A stretch of DNA of 64,000 bases from Halorubrum sp. CSM-61 (GTDB lineage: Archaea > Halobacteriota > Halobacteria > Halobacteriales > Haloferacaceae), in assembly GCF_003781945.1 (NCBI RefSeq), contig NZ_RJJW01000009.1, positions 101,993-165,992 on the forward strand, read 5' to 3'. Shown in pieces: positions 53,533 through 62,742 of the stretch. Both the position numbers and the translations under genes were made by a program. Each line of letters opens with the position of its first letter. Within the stretch, counting starts at the first letter, position 1. Under the pieces are notes generated by a model. It was not told the origin of the DNA and searched no databases. It saw nothing but the letters and a program-made list of their open reading frames with translations.

Positions 53533-53855
53533 CACGTTTTCTGACGGGGTGAATTGACAGGACGGCAGCCGGGTGTATATAAGGCGAACCCCCAGTGACG
53601 GGTTTGAGTTCGTCACGCAGCGTGACGGGGGTCGTCGCCTTCGTGCGGTTCGCGAGATACACGTGACGGAGTCGCGGTAAAGTCCTTTGGGTGGTTGGTA
53701 GTTTCCTCGTGCGAGGTCAGTCCAGTTCCGAGGCCCCATGATCAACCGACCGCTATCGTCGGGAGGCGAAGTCGCAACGCGCCTTCGTCATTCTCTTTCT
53801 TTGATTTGATATTTCATACTGAAAATATATCTATCTGGTGCCTGATACTCAACTA
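53533..53855. other. Intergenic region, island leader
   Basis: No gene supported. Contains GTGTATATAAGGCG (53572-53585), a good TATA-like box of unassigned use, a T-rich stretch (53791-53805) and ATACTGAAAATATATCTATC (53816-53835), the promoter of the next gene. GC falls sharply here, marking the island start. Confidence 0.5.
53820..53832 (+). promoter_or_regulatory. TATA-like box of the island nuclease gene
   Basis: TGAAAATATATCT (53820-53832) lies about 29 bp before ATG 53856. This supports that start and a leaderless message, over the GTG at 53838. Confidence 0.5.
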
Positions 53856-54872
53856 ATGTACCGGTTCACCCCGGACGAGATCGATCACGAGCGAGCCCAC
53901 CACCAAGCGGTCATTCAGGGAGCCGACGACCTGGACGTCAAGCGGATCGGTAACCTCGGCGAGCTCGCGTTCGAGCAGTTCTGTCGCGAGTACCTCCCCG
54001 TCGAGATGTGGGAGTGGGAAAACGAGGAGGCGATCCGGCGGTGTAACCCCGAGAGCTTCTCCGGGCATGATTTCGAGGTGTTCGGCTACACGGTCGACGT
54101 AAAATCCTCACGAGACGTCTCTGCCTTTCTCCCCGAGTCCCTGGTCGAACGGGACCCCGACGACGACATCGTGGTCATGGTCTGGCACCGGGACAACGAG
54201 GACAGTCTGATGCTACTCGGGTGGGAGCGACTCGAGACGCTGAAGTCAAAGGTCGAAACGGAGGCGGCCTTCTCCGGTGACTCCCCGGAGAAACTCGACC
54301 ACCTTGCAGCCCGACCGATGAACGAACTGATCGACCTCGGGCCCAACACCGCTCACATGAACCAGAAGCCGGAGAATCCGTTCTCGCCGGGGGATCGGGT
54401 GGTGAAGGCAAGCGACGCGGAGCCATCGGTGGGGATCGTCATTGAGGTGTTGCCACCGGAGCAGAACACCGGGGCGTTCGGACACGAAATGGACGGGGAA
54501 GCGGTGCGGGTTGCGTTCCCGAGTTCGCTCGATGAAGGGCCTGGTGCGTGGCGCGACTACCACCCCGCGATCCTCGCATCATACTGTGACGATCAGGACA
54601 TCAAGCTCTGGACGTACAAACACGAAAATCTCGAATTTGCGAAAAATCCGTTTGTACCCGCCGATCTGGTGGTCAAAACTAGCCACAACGACCCAGATAC
54701 GGCGGTCGTGGTCGAGAGCTCCGACGGTAGTGATGATGTGGTGGTTGCGTTTCTGGATGAGTCTGAGGAGATGGACGTGTTGCCGAGCGAGTTGGTTGAC
54801 TACTGTGAGGAAAACGGGATCAAGCGCTACACGTATGCGTACTCGGAAGTTGAGTTCAGCAGAAAGAATTAG
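53856..54872 (+). CDS. PD-(D/E)XK-type protein with tandem C-terminal repeats
   Basis: 338 aa, family not recognised. The N-terminal 170 residues look like a restriction-endonuclease fold: IGNLGELAFEQFCREYLP (Glu36) and HDFEVFGYTVDVKSSRD (Asp72, Asp81-V-Lys83), the D-x8-D-x-K active-site pattern. The rest is two copies of an 80-residue unit: NPFSPGDRVVKASDAEPSVG and NPFVPADLVVKTSHNDPDTA, each ending in a D-Y/W-TY-E/N-xEF motif (SYCDDQDIKLWTY / DYCEENGIKRYTY). A beta-rich recognition or protein-binding role for the repeats is possible. It opens the defence island; codon use is less GC-biased. Confidence 0.65.
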   Translation: MYRFTPDEIDHERAHHQAVIQGADDLDVKRIGNLGELAFEQFCREYLPVEMWEWENEEAIRRCNPESFSGHDFEVFGYTVDVKSSRDVSAFLPESLVERDPDDDIVVMVWHRDNEDSLMLLGWERLETLKSKVETEAAFSGDSPEKLDHLAARPMNELIDLGPNTAHMNQKPENPFSPGDRVVKASDAEPSVGIVIEVLPPEQNTGAFGHEMDGEAVRVAFPSSLDEGPGAWRDYHPAILASYCDDQDIKLWTYKHENLEFAKNPFVPADLVVKTSHNDPDTAVVVESSDGSDDVVVAFLDESEEMDVLPSELVDYCEENGIKRYTYAYSEVEFSRKN

Positions 54873-54888
54873 CCAATTTGACTGGATC

Positions 54889-56244
54889 TCATCTCAACAC
54901 ACTCGAAAGAACTTGTTCAAGATCTTCATCCAGGTTATTCGCTTGTAAAATTGTAATTGGTTCATCGACCTGCTCTGCAACTGACGGAGTGTCTTGGTCG
55001 AGGTCCTGTACGACTAAGAGACCGTTCCATCCGCTGCCGAAGTAATTCTCTTCTTCGGCATGCTCTCCGAAGACGTACTCTTCGTTAACGCGGAGAAAAG
55101 CGAGGTACTCTAGCGTTTCTTTGATCCCCGTTCGGATAGTCTCTTCTCGGGTGCTATGTTTGACCTCAGCGATGAGGTATTCGTATTGGAGCGGTTCGTC
55201 TGTTTTGACTTCTAGGACGATAACGTCAGGGCGGCCGGTGTGATTCCGGAACTCTTTGTTGAAGTAGTTGCTGGCGACTGAGCGAGCGGTCTTCTGGACT
55301 TGCTCTGCTCGTGTGAGTTCACGGTCATCGGGATCCGACTCTGTGTGGAAAGAGAGCTTACGATCGCTTGCAGACTTGTCATGATACACGACGATTTCTT
55401 GCTCACCGTCAATACGAGCAATTTCCTGTCGACCACTTTTGATCGTCTGGAAGATGGGTTGGGTATCTTGGAGTTTTTCGAGTGTAGAAATAAATCGAAA
55501 AAGAACGTATAGTTCGAAAAGTCTTGCTTGGTCATCAGGGGTGATCGCGTTTTCATCGAGGAGGTCACGTAGTTCGTCGGGATGGCCGTCATGGAGTCGC
55601 TGTCGAGTGCGTAATAACGCGGCGGCATCTCGATAGACTACCTGCCGCGAGTGCTCCGCAGTGGTGAGCATGCGTTCAGTAGGTTCGTACGATTCAGGGT
55701 CGCGAATACGGCGGACGTGGACATTACGGTCGACAATTCTTTGAAGATCATCTATGAGTTCTCCGTTTTGTTGCCAGCGATCAGAGACCCATTCGTAGTT
55801 AGTTTTGAGGTACTCGTCAGCGTCTCGAAGAGTGGCATAAATAACAGAAAGAAGCTTTTTGAGGACGAGATTCTCGGGGATGTCGTAGTCCTCTGATCGG
55901 TTTTCTGTGACGAACAGGGACCGATCATGGGGATTAGTCGCGTACCGAGTTTTCACGGTAGATCCCCAGTTGATGTGTCCATCGATTCCGCCTCGTTGTG
56001 TCTTGGCAACAGTCTTCGTTTCAGTACGAATATTTCGTAACCGCTGGGACAACTTTTCGACGAACTCGACGACCTCTGGTTTGAGGATGAAGTGTAAGTC
56101 GAGGAGGATTTCATAGTCCTCGAATCGTTCATCGAGTGCCTCGTACTTTAGTGAGTCTGCAAGCTCCCGCTGTGGAAACCCGCCATTCATCACGTACGCC
56201 AGGATATCCTCGGTGAGACCCTCAATGAGCTCCTCACGATTCAT
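54889..56244 (-). CDS. McrC-like nuclease subunit
   Basis: 451 aa. In McrBC systems this subunit cuts DNA when the GTPase McrB is bound to modified DNA. The N-terminal region has LPxEN-type features (TQRGGIDGHINWGSTVKTRY; PENLVLKKLLSVIYATLRDA) like the McrC/DUF2357 family. The C-terminal third carries a PD-(D/E)XK site: RPDVIVLEVKTD (Asp340) and YLIAEVKHSTREE (Glu360-x-Lys362), with Glu244 in LFELYVLFRF possibly the upstream acid. Active-site residues are present. The ATG overlaps the McrB stop by four bases (ATGA), giving coupled expression. Confidence 0.78.
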   Translation of the reverse strand: MNREELIEGLTEDILAYVMNGGFPQRELADSLKYEALDERFEDYEILLDLHFILKPEVVEFVEKLSQRLRNIRTETKTVAKTQRGGIDGHINWGSTVKTRYATNPHDRSLFVTENRSEDYDIPENLVLKKLLSVIYATLRDADEYLKTNYEWVSDRWQQNGELIDDLQRIVDRNVHVRRIRDPESYEPTERMLTTAEHSRQVVYRDAAALLRTRQRLHDGHPDELRDLLDENAITPDDQARLFELYVLFRFISTLEKLQDTQPIFQTIKSGRQEIARIDGEQEIVVYHDKSASDRKLSFHTESDPDDRELTRAEQVQKTARSVASNYFNKEFRNHTGRPDVIVLEVKTDEPLQYEYLIAEVKHSTREETIRTGIKETLEYLAFLRVNEEYVFGEHAEEENYFGSGWNGLLVVQDLDQDTPSVAEQVDEPITILQANNLDEDLEQVLSSVLR

Positions 56245-57497
56245 GACTCAGTATCAAGCGTGACTTGGAGCATGTCACGCGCTGCTGTCTCAATCATATC
56301 CCGGTCAACTTCATCGACATCGGCGATGTGTGAGACGATCTGCGTGCGCTCAGGGACCCCCTCTAACTGAGGGAAAATATAACTGATGGCAGCGTTCGTG
56401 ACGCGGCTTTTGAGATTGCCGTTTTGGGTGTCGTGATGGTTGGTTATGTAGCCAAGCATGTCCTTCACGATCGCCGGGCCGATCGCTCGATCCTCTACTG
56501 CCTGGTTGGTATGCTTCCAAACGAGCCCGATAGCGCGAATTTCTTCGGGTGTCGGATTGATCTCCTCCCAAGCGTCAATGTACTGCTGCATGCCCTCGTC
56601 GAGCGTATCTAGTGCTTCTTCGTCATCCCCTTCAGGAAGGTTAGGGGCGGGAATGCGGATGAACGCAAAGCGACGCATGAATGCGTAGCTCATTTCGTAC
56701 AGTGACGTCTTATCGTATGAGTTCATCGTCGCAAAGATATGCCACGAATCGGGGACAACGTACTGATGATCTGCCGGGACAGTTTCGGCATGGTCTGTCG
56801 GGAGGAGCTCAATCTCCTGCTCGTCTTTCGTGTACGGAAGCTTGACAGGCTGTCCAGATAGGAGTGTGAACAGCTGTCCAAACCCTTTGTCGATGTCAGC
56901 TCTGTTTAGTTCGTCGATAATGATGGGTTCATTCGACTGTACGCCAGTCTGTGGATCTTTGAGCCGATTTAGGACAATTCCCGGGGTAAATTCGAGGTCT
57001 CCGTTTGAGTCGTCACCAGCGGACTCTGTCGGCATGTAGCCCCCAACAGTGTCGAACGTTGACCAATCAGCCGTCGCAGTCGTGACTTGATATCCGCTGT
57101 AGAGGTTTGGGTGGTTCTCCACGAGATCAGCCGTGACATGCTGGGCGATTTCTGTCTTCCCAGTTCCAGGAGGTCCAGTGAAGATTATGTGGTCGCCAGC
57201 GCGGACAGCAGCAGTAATTTGCTCGGAAATTTCCGTAGCGGTCGGGAGATCGTACGTCTCCGGAAACACGATCCCGTCGAACGTGTCTGGGTCGATCGTA
57301 CCAGTGAATTCGGCTGTGGTTGCAACTGGAGATACACTGGTGGTTGAGTTTACGAGTCGGTCGGCAATTATCTCTCCACGGCCGTACTTGTTGTCATCAT
57401 CGAGTGAGATGAGAAAGTGGTTCACTGGGAAGTCGCTGTCAGTTACATCCTGACACCAATCGTTAACGGTATTGGTCGAGACCGTACCCTTGCGGAG
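56241..57497 (-). pseudogene. McrB-like AAA+ GTPase, 3' part of IS-split gene
   Basis: About 419 codons of the motor domain, now starting artificially near the IS edge (MLRKGTVSTNTVN). Walker [21 protein letters not shown], Walker B EPIIIDELNRADIDKGFGQL, sensor region HIFATMNSYDKTSLYEMSYA (the McrB ATMNxxDxSL motif) and FMRRFAFIRIPAPNLPEG (Arg finger-like). Without the IS the frame reads ..QLRK-G-TVSTNTVNDW, joining seamlessly to the part at 58900-60952 after one copy of the 10-bp duplication is removed. The fragment may still be translated for McrC coupling but would lack the recognition half. Confidence 0.85.
57488..57497. repeat. Left target-site duplication of the IS4 element
   Basis: CCTTGCGGAG, identical to 58900-58909 on the other side of the insertion sequence. 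Confidence 0.9.
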
Positions 57498-58899
57498 CAT
57501 CCGTCTTTAGTTAAGTCTCACACCTCGGTTGTGTAGCGGTAGCGAGCGTCTCTTGTAAGATTGGTCGTTGCTGGTGGATCTTTTGAGCGTCTTCGATCAG
57601 CCGGTCGAGCAGCGGCGGCGGTGAGTAGCCGAGGAACTCACCGAGTTCGTGGAGAATGAGCTGGGCGTGCGACCGGAAGGTCGCCGCCCAGCGCTCTGTC
57701 GGAAACACAAGCTCATCATCCGCCTGCTCAGTGACTAGATCCAACAGATCGCGGCTTACAAGCAGCGACAGCAGCGCTGCGTACAATAAGATCCTCACCA
57801 CGTGTTCGTCACTCGTGTCGAACTCGTCCAATTCGTACTGCGTCTTCAGCTCCCGGAACAGCAACTCAACTTCCCACCGACAGCGGTAGATCTCCGCTAA
57901 ATCCGCCGGAAAGAACTCCTCCCTAGCTAAATTCGTCATGTACAGGTGGTAGTCGTCGGCGTCCTCGTTGCGGACGCCGACGACGCGAAATCGCTTCGTA
58001 TCCAGCGACTGTGTCCCATTGTACGGCCCCCGTTTGAATTCGACTTCGACCTCCACATCGATGTATTTCCGGTCAAGGTCATCGAGAACAGCTCGGAGCT
58101 GCTTGCCCTCTAAGGGAATGGCGCGGCCGCGCCATTCCCGTAATTCTGCCGTAATCACCGGGTTTGCGTTCTGCTTCAGCCGACTCACGAAGTAGCCGTC
58201 GTTCTCGTCGATCAGCGCAAACCGGCGGTACTTGAAGTAGGCAAGATCGAACAACACGAGGCGATTCTCAAGCCACGGCCCTGTTTTGAACAAGGTGCTG
58301 TCGTGCGTTTTCTCGTTAGCAGTATCGAGCCGTTCAATCGTCTGCTCTGTGGCATTGTGGAGCAGGTGGAGCTTCGCTCCAGCCTGCTCCTCGTGGCGGG
58401 CTTCGAATTGGTCTGAGAGAAATTCGTGTAACCGCAACACCGTTCCATCAGCGATCATCACGTCTCTAAATCGGTCGATATCAGCGTCAACAGCGTTAGG
58501 AACAGCGACCTCGTCGAGACCGCGCTCGACGAGGTCGCGGAGATACTCTGCAAGCGTCGGTGTCAACCGCTGATAGAATCCACCCGGAGAGATCGTCTCA
58601 TCGGCAGTAGAGTTGTAACAGCGTCTAAACCCGGCGAGTGTTCGGCTTTCGCCTGCGGCGAAGCCGAACACGAACGCCCAAACGAAGGCAGGGATCTGGA
58701 GCTTGCGGTCACGTTCGACCACGCCGAGTTCCTCGGCGTGCTCTTCGAGGAACTCAGAGGGAAACAGTGTAGTGAGTCGACGCATAATTCGAGATGAGGA
58801 GTCCTTGTCGTGCACAGACTGGACTTCCTCATTCCTTCCGAAAGATGCCTCGATAAGCCGCCGCTATCTCGCGGTTTCTCGCTTAACTAAAGACAGATG
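57498..58899 (-). mobile_element. IS4-family insertion sequence, 1402 bp (ISH8-like)
   Basis: Ends are inverted repeats CATCCGTCTTTAGTTAAG (57498-57515) and, at the right, the complement of CATCTGTCTTTAGTTAAG (58882-58899): 17 of 18 match. A 10-bp direct target duplication CCTTGCGGAG flanks it (57488-57497, 58900-58909). The length of 1402 bp, IS4 transposase and 10-bp duplication fit the ISH8 group of haloarchaea; the group name is from memory. The near-perfect ends and duplication imply a recent and possibly still mobile copy. Confidence 0.93.
57511..58815 (-). CDS. IS4-family transposase
   Basis: 434 aa DDE transposase. First Asp in RFRDVMIADGTVLRLHEFLS, second in ENRLVLFDLAYFKYRRFALI, and the Y-(2)-R-(3)-E-(6)-K signature exactly in YRCRWEVELLFRELKTQYEL. 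N-terminus RIMRRLTTLFPSEFLEEHAE is IS4/ISH-type. The stop codon lies inside the left inverted repeat. The open frame is full length with no obvious lesion, so the element can probably still move. A 40-codon earlier ATG is not needed. Confidence 0.93.
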   Translation of the reverse strand: MHDKDSSSRIMRRLTTLFPSEFLEEHAEELGVVERDRKLQIPAFVWAFVFGFAAGESRTLAGFRRCYNSTADETISPGGFYQRLTPTLAEYLRDLVERGLDEVAVPNAVDADIDRFRDVMIADGTVLRLHEFLSDQFEARHEEQAGAKLHLLHNATEQTIERLDTANEKTHDSTLFKTGPWLENRLVLFDLAYFKYRRFALIDENDGYFVSRLKQNANPVITAELREWRGRAIPLEGKQLRAVLDDLDRKYIDVEVEVEFKRGPYNGTQSLDTKRFRVVGVRNEDADDYHLYMTNLAREEFFPADLAEIYRCRWEVELLFRELKTQYELDEFDTSDEHVVRILLYAALLSLLVSRDLLDLVTEQADDELVFPTERWAATFRSHAQLILHELGEFLGYSPPPLLDRLIEDAQKIHQQRPILQETLATATQPRCET

Positions 58900-58909
58900 C
58901 CTTGCGGAG
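58900..58909. repeat. Right target-site duplication of the IS4 element
   Basis: CCTTGCGGAG, identical to 57488-57497. Removing the IS and one copy restores a single McrB reading frame. Confidence 0.9.
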
Positions 58910-60952
58910 TTGCGTCACGCTATCAGTCACAGTCAAGTTAGACGCGTTCGCTGCACCGGACGTGAGAAACAGACGGTCAAATGCGACCCGATAAGGATAT
59001 TGCTCGTCACGTGCATAGTTATTTTTCCACCACTTCTCATTACTCTCGAATCGCTCTCCCACGACAGCGATCCCAAACAGGAAGCCATCGTCGTACTCAG
59101 GATCAGAGAATCTTGTCTCGGCGTTCGCGTGGAACACAATTACGTCCCCGCGGTTCAACCCGGCCCATAGACCGTAGTCGGCCTCACCGACTCCGCAGGC
59201 ACGGTGTCGGAGTACTGGTTCCCAGTAATCGATTGGGGCACTCTGCCTGTAAACGGTAGTATCGTCCTTCCTTACCTGCTGGATGATTGGGTGCGTCGGG
59301 TTCTCGAAGTGCTGGTAAGCACCACGAAGTATCGCGTTGAGCTTGGGCTGGCTCGCGTTCGGTTGTATGTCAAGATCACGACTTGCAATTAGCGACTTCT
59401 GACGATCCCGCAGCAGTGCGAGAAAAACGACTTCTGCGGGGTTCATGTTGTCAAGACCTGTTATCGAGATTTCCGATGCGATCCTGTCGAAGTGTTCTCT
59501 ATTCGTCTTGAGATACGATTTGAGATCCTGAAAATCGATCTCTTCTTCGGGTACGACAAAGTCTCCTGGATTGAACCCGCGTAGTGCGAGGGTCCAAGGC
59601 TCGATGCGGTCAGCAGAGACTTCTCGGAGAGGATTCGCATACTCAGTCTCGGCGAGACGTTCAACAACGAGTGATGTCGCTTTGGAGATTGAATCAACGG
59701 TCTCTCGAGCCTTGGATTTCTCTTCATCCTCGTCGTTGCCCGATTGCACGTCGCGGTTCGAGGTGTTGGTCGCGAGATGAGGAATCGATTCGCCCACCTT
59801 CTGGTGAGCCGTATCGTTGATGAGCTCGACCAGGGCTGGAGGGGATCTCGTAAGATATGCCCCCTGGTTGAGATTCAGATTTTTACTGTAGACGACCGTG
59901 TGATCTTCCCGAAGCTTGTGTAGTACCTCCTTGTTCTCTTCGTCCAGAACAGCGTCTACATCGAGAGGAGAGGCCAATTCCCGATAATCTTTGAGTGGAA
60001 CACGGTAGGCCGGGCGCTCTCCTGAATTATATTCCATTTCGGAAACGCCCTTCCGATCCCATTCGGTGTCTTCAAGACACGTAGTTTCCTCATAATCATC
60101 TGCGGCTATCGATGCACCGGTGAATGCTCGCTGATCCTGGTCGAGGTGGATAATGACGTCGCCTTTCTTGACACCCGTCGCGTTCTCGTAGTAGATTGAG
60201 CCTCCACCGTCTGTCCGTGTTTGGGGACACCACAACGCGTCTCCAAGTCCCCACCCCGGCTCTTCGCGGTCCTCACGATTGTGGTAGCTCTTTTCGATCC
60301 AGACTGTGGTTTCTTTCTCCTCTTTCCGTGATTGAGCAACACTGGCGGCGTACTCCTCTAGCTCAGCGAATTTCTCGTGAAGTCCACGACTAGAGATGAT
60401 CTGTTCTCGTAAGGTGGGATATTCATCGAGTTCGTCGAATGTCCATTGACTGAACGCAATCTCTGGTGTGAAGGGCCCACCAAGTTGTTCATCGAAATTG
60501 ATCACCCACCGGACGCTACGATGGTGCTCGTTCATTTTATTGGTCGCGTCTATCGGGAGTTCCCCGTGATAGTCGCGAGCATCTGCGTGGGTGTATTCAC
60601 CATCGATGACGCCTATCGCACGGATATTTCCGTTGCCACCCCACTCATCATCTGAATGATAGCGTAATCCATCTTTGAGAACGATGATGTCACCGATCTC
60701 CGCTTCGTGGGCGAACTTTCGAAGTTGGACAGCCGGATTTCGAGGATGCACTGATTCACTTGCATCAGTTGCGTCGACGATTGACTCGTGAGATTGTAGT
60801 TTAGAAATATCCTTATCTACTTGGGGCCATCCCATACTGGTGCTATCCGAACTGAGGAATAGATCCATCCACGTCTCGTTGTTAAATCCGATATGCCAAG
60901 CACGAGGAACAGAATCTTTATCCTGGCCAACAGTAGGAGACCCCTGAGTCAT
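58900..60952 (-). pseudogene. McrB-like recognition part with EVE-like domains, 5' part of IS-split gene
   Basis: About 684 codons before the IS. The sequence AWHIGFNNETWMDLFLSSDS (about 19-40), RYHSDDEWGGNGNIRAIGVI, then TTVWIEKSYHNREDREEPGW (about 220-240) with YYENATGVKKGDVIIHLDQD, and a third unit YWEPVLRHRACGVGEADYGL (about 575-600) with GLNRGDVIVFHANAETRFSD, look like three EVE/PUA-like modules, a fold that reads modified bases. Helical linkers separate them. After the 58900 junction the reading frame enters the IS and stops at 58883. Intact it would have been an EVE-McrB of about 1,100 residues. Confidence 0.78.
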
Positions 60953-60974
60953 AGAACTTCGATTACTGCTCCGC

Positions 60975-60988
60975 TATCATATAACACC
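60975..60988 (-). promoter_or_regulatory. TATA-like box of the McrB gene
   Basis: Reverse-strand GTTATATGAT (plus 60976-60985) about 28 bp before the McrB ATG at 60952. Confidence 0.5.
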
Positions 60989-61116
60989 GGGTATAGAAGT
61001 GGGAATCTCGTTTGGCGAGACCAGAGCTGCCTATGAGCATCTCTTTTCGATTTTGTCCTTTGATGAAAGCTGTAGCAGGGATCTTTACCACGTCTAAACA
61101 AGGCCAACAGATTTTA

Positions 61117-62373
61117 TTATCCACTCTGTTCTCGGAGAACCTTTGCGACATCCCCGAGGCGCTCCGATTCCTTCGGGAGGTTCTCCAGCGCCGTATCAAG
61201 TTCGACCGCCAGCGAATACTGATTTTCGTCTCCACGACCCCGCCCCTGCCGCTTATTGAGCACGTTCGTATCGGCGAGATCGTTGAGCCGATCACGGAAT
61301 CGCCGGTTCGAGAGGACGTTCACATCGGCGTATTCACAGAAGGTCTTGTACTGGGTGTAGATCGGCGTCGTCGTCACGGGCGTGTCGCCGTGGATCCCGT
61401 GATACGTGACTGCCATGAGCGCGAGCATTCGCTGATTCGGGAGTGTCTGAATTCCCGACTCGATGGCCTTCGTCTCGAGGAAGTCACGTGCCTCGCGCAC
61501 GTGCTCTTCTGTGACGGTCGTCTCACCCCTATCGTCGGCGAATCTGGTCGCACGGAACAGCAGTCGGATCGCTTCGCGAGCATCTCCCGTGTCCTGTGCG
61601 CCTAACGCCGCGGCAAGCGGGATCGCGTCGTCGCTCAGAATCTCGCTTCGGAGGTGCTGGTAGTCCTCGATGTCGTCCTCAAAATACGTGTCCCGGAGGG
61701 CACCGACGGCACGCCGTGCGAGGATGTTACGGAGCTGATCGGCGTCGTAGGGCTCGAAACGGACCTCGTCCTCACCGAGGCTCGACCGGACATCGGCGTC
61801 GAGGTTCTCGCGGAACTGGAGGTCGTTCGTAATCCCGATGAGCGAGAGACGGACACCGTCAGGATTCGACCGTGGGAGTTCGTAGAGGATGTAGTCGTCG
61901 TCGCCGATGGCATCGATCTCGTCGAGGACAACGATGACCGTCCCGCCGACCTTCTCCAGGTTCTCGATCACCATGTTGAGGAGAGTCTTCCGCTGGTGAC
62001 CGCTCGGGAGTTCCTCACCGGGGCCGAACCGCTTCTCACGGAGTCGCTTGACGAGATGCGTCAGGACGTGGTAGGAGCCATCCATGCCCTTACAACGGAT
62101 GTGAACGACGGTGAGGTCCATCTCGGAGTCGTCAGCGTACTCCTGAAGTTGGTCGGTCTTGAGACGGATTCCGACGGTCTTCCCCTGCCCGGATTGACCG
62201 TATACGATCAGGTTGAGTGGGGTTGAGCCCATCGTCGCTGGACGGAGGGCGGAGTGGATCTGATCGAGTTCGACCTCGCGCTCCGGCAGCGACTCGGGCT
62301 GATACGTCTGCTCGTTAGGGTTGAGGACGTCCATGTCCTCGAAAATCGTGTCCTCGTCGCCGAACGCCTTCAT
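61117..62373 (-). CDS. Orc1/Cdc6-type replication initiator
   Basis: 418 aa. Origin-binding AAA+ ATPase that melts DNA and loads MCM. Walker A VYGQSGQGKTVGIR (59-66), Walker B TVIVVLDEIDAIGD, sensor 1 LIGITNDLQF and a C-terminal winged helix (LMAVTYHGIHGDTPVTTTPI and FRDRLNDLADTNVLNKRQGR). Haloarchaea have many Orc genes, several plasmid- or element-borne; this one's position in the lower-GC island favours an element-specific origin. ATATAAAC (reverse, about 62397) is a TATA box 26 bp upstream. Three G-rich repeats lie nearby (62508, 62647, 63751). Confidence 0.9.
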   Translation of the reverse strand: MKAFGDEDTIFEDMDVLNPNEQTYQPESLPEREVELDQIHSALRPATMGSTPLNLIVYGQSGQGKTVGIRLKTDQLQEYADDSEMDLTVVHIRCKGMDGSYHVLTHLVKRLREKRFGPGEELPSGHQRKTLLNMVIENLEKVGGTVIVVLDEIDAIGDDDYILYELPRSNPDGVRLSLIGITNDLQFRENLDADVRSSLGEDEVRFEPYDADQLRNILARRAVGALRDTYFEDDIEDYQHLRSEILSDDAIPLAAALGAQDTGDAREAIRLLFRATRFADDRGETTVTEEHVREARDFLETKAIESGIQTLPNQRMLALMAVTYHGIHGDTPVTTTPIYTQYKTFCEYADVNVLSNRRFRDRLNDLADTNVLNKRQGRGRGDENQYSLAVELDTALENLPKESERLGDVAKVLREQSG

Positions 62374-62507
62374 ACGCTCCCGTTTTTAGGTATTACATAT
62401 AAACCCCCGTGTCCTACATGTCTTCCTGTCTAGCAGACGGGATAGCGTCCTGAATGCTTCTTTGGTTCTTTTGTGGTTCTACTGCACTTTGGCTGGAAGA
62501 CGGCGAC

Positions 62508-62532
62508 AGAGGGGGGTGCGTCCAGCAAGTCG
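62508..62532 (+). repeat. Origin-box-like repeat 1
   Basis: AGAGGGGGGTGCGTCCAGCA starts here, 135 bp upstream of the Orc1 start. Matches repeats at 62647 (same strand) and 63751 (opposite strand) across GGGGGRTGCGTCCRRCAA. A G-run next to a conserved core is typical of archaeal ORB elements. Confidence 0.6.
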
Positions 62533-62646
62533 TCGAGACATCTGACTGCGAATCCAGTCCCCCCATCAACGAGACACGATCTCAGAGCCCCTCTGCATCT
62601 GGAACAGTGGTCATGTTCTTCGGATCCGGGCCAATCTTTCCCCGGG

Positions 62647-62671
62647 GGCAGGGGGATGCGTCCGGCAACGA
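62647..62671 (+). repeat. Origin-box-like repeat 2
   Basis: GGCAGGGGGATGCGTCCGGC starts here; same orientation as 62508. Together they bracket the Orc1 and DUF4268 promoters in a 370-bp non-coding gap that is probably the replication origin of the element. Confidence 0.6.
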
Positions 62672-62710
62672 AGCTTAACGGATTACGCTCCAAGAGCATA
62701 CAGCTCACAA

Positions 62711-62722
62711 CATTTTATCAAA
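62711..62722 (+). promoter_or_regulatory. TATA-like box of the DUF4268 gene
   Basis: CATTTTATCAAA (62711-62722) is about 27 bp before ATG 62743. Confidence 0.5.
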
Positions 62723-62742
62723 GCTCCCGGGGAAGCTCGTCT

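Noticed and set aside
53389..53745. Reverse-strand frame across tRNA-Arg (translating as ..TGFEPAASWSGTKCSV).
   Set aside because: This is the spurious peptide that reading a tRNA backwards always yields; it is not a gene.
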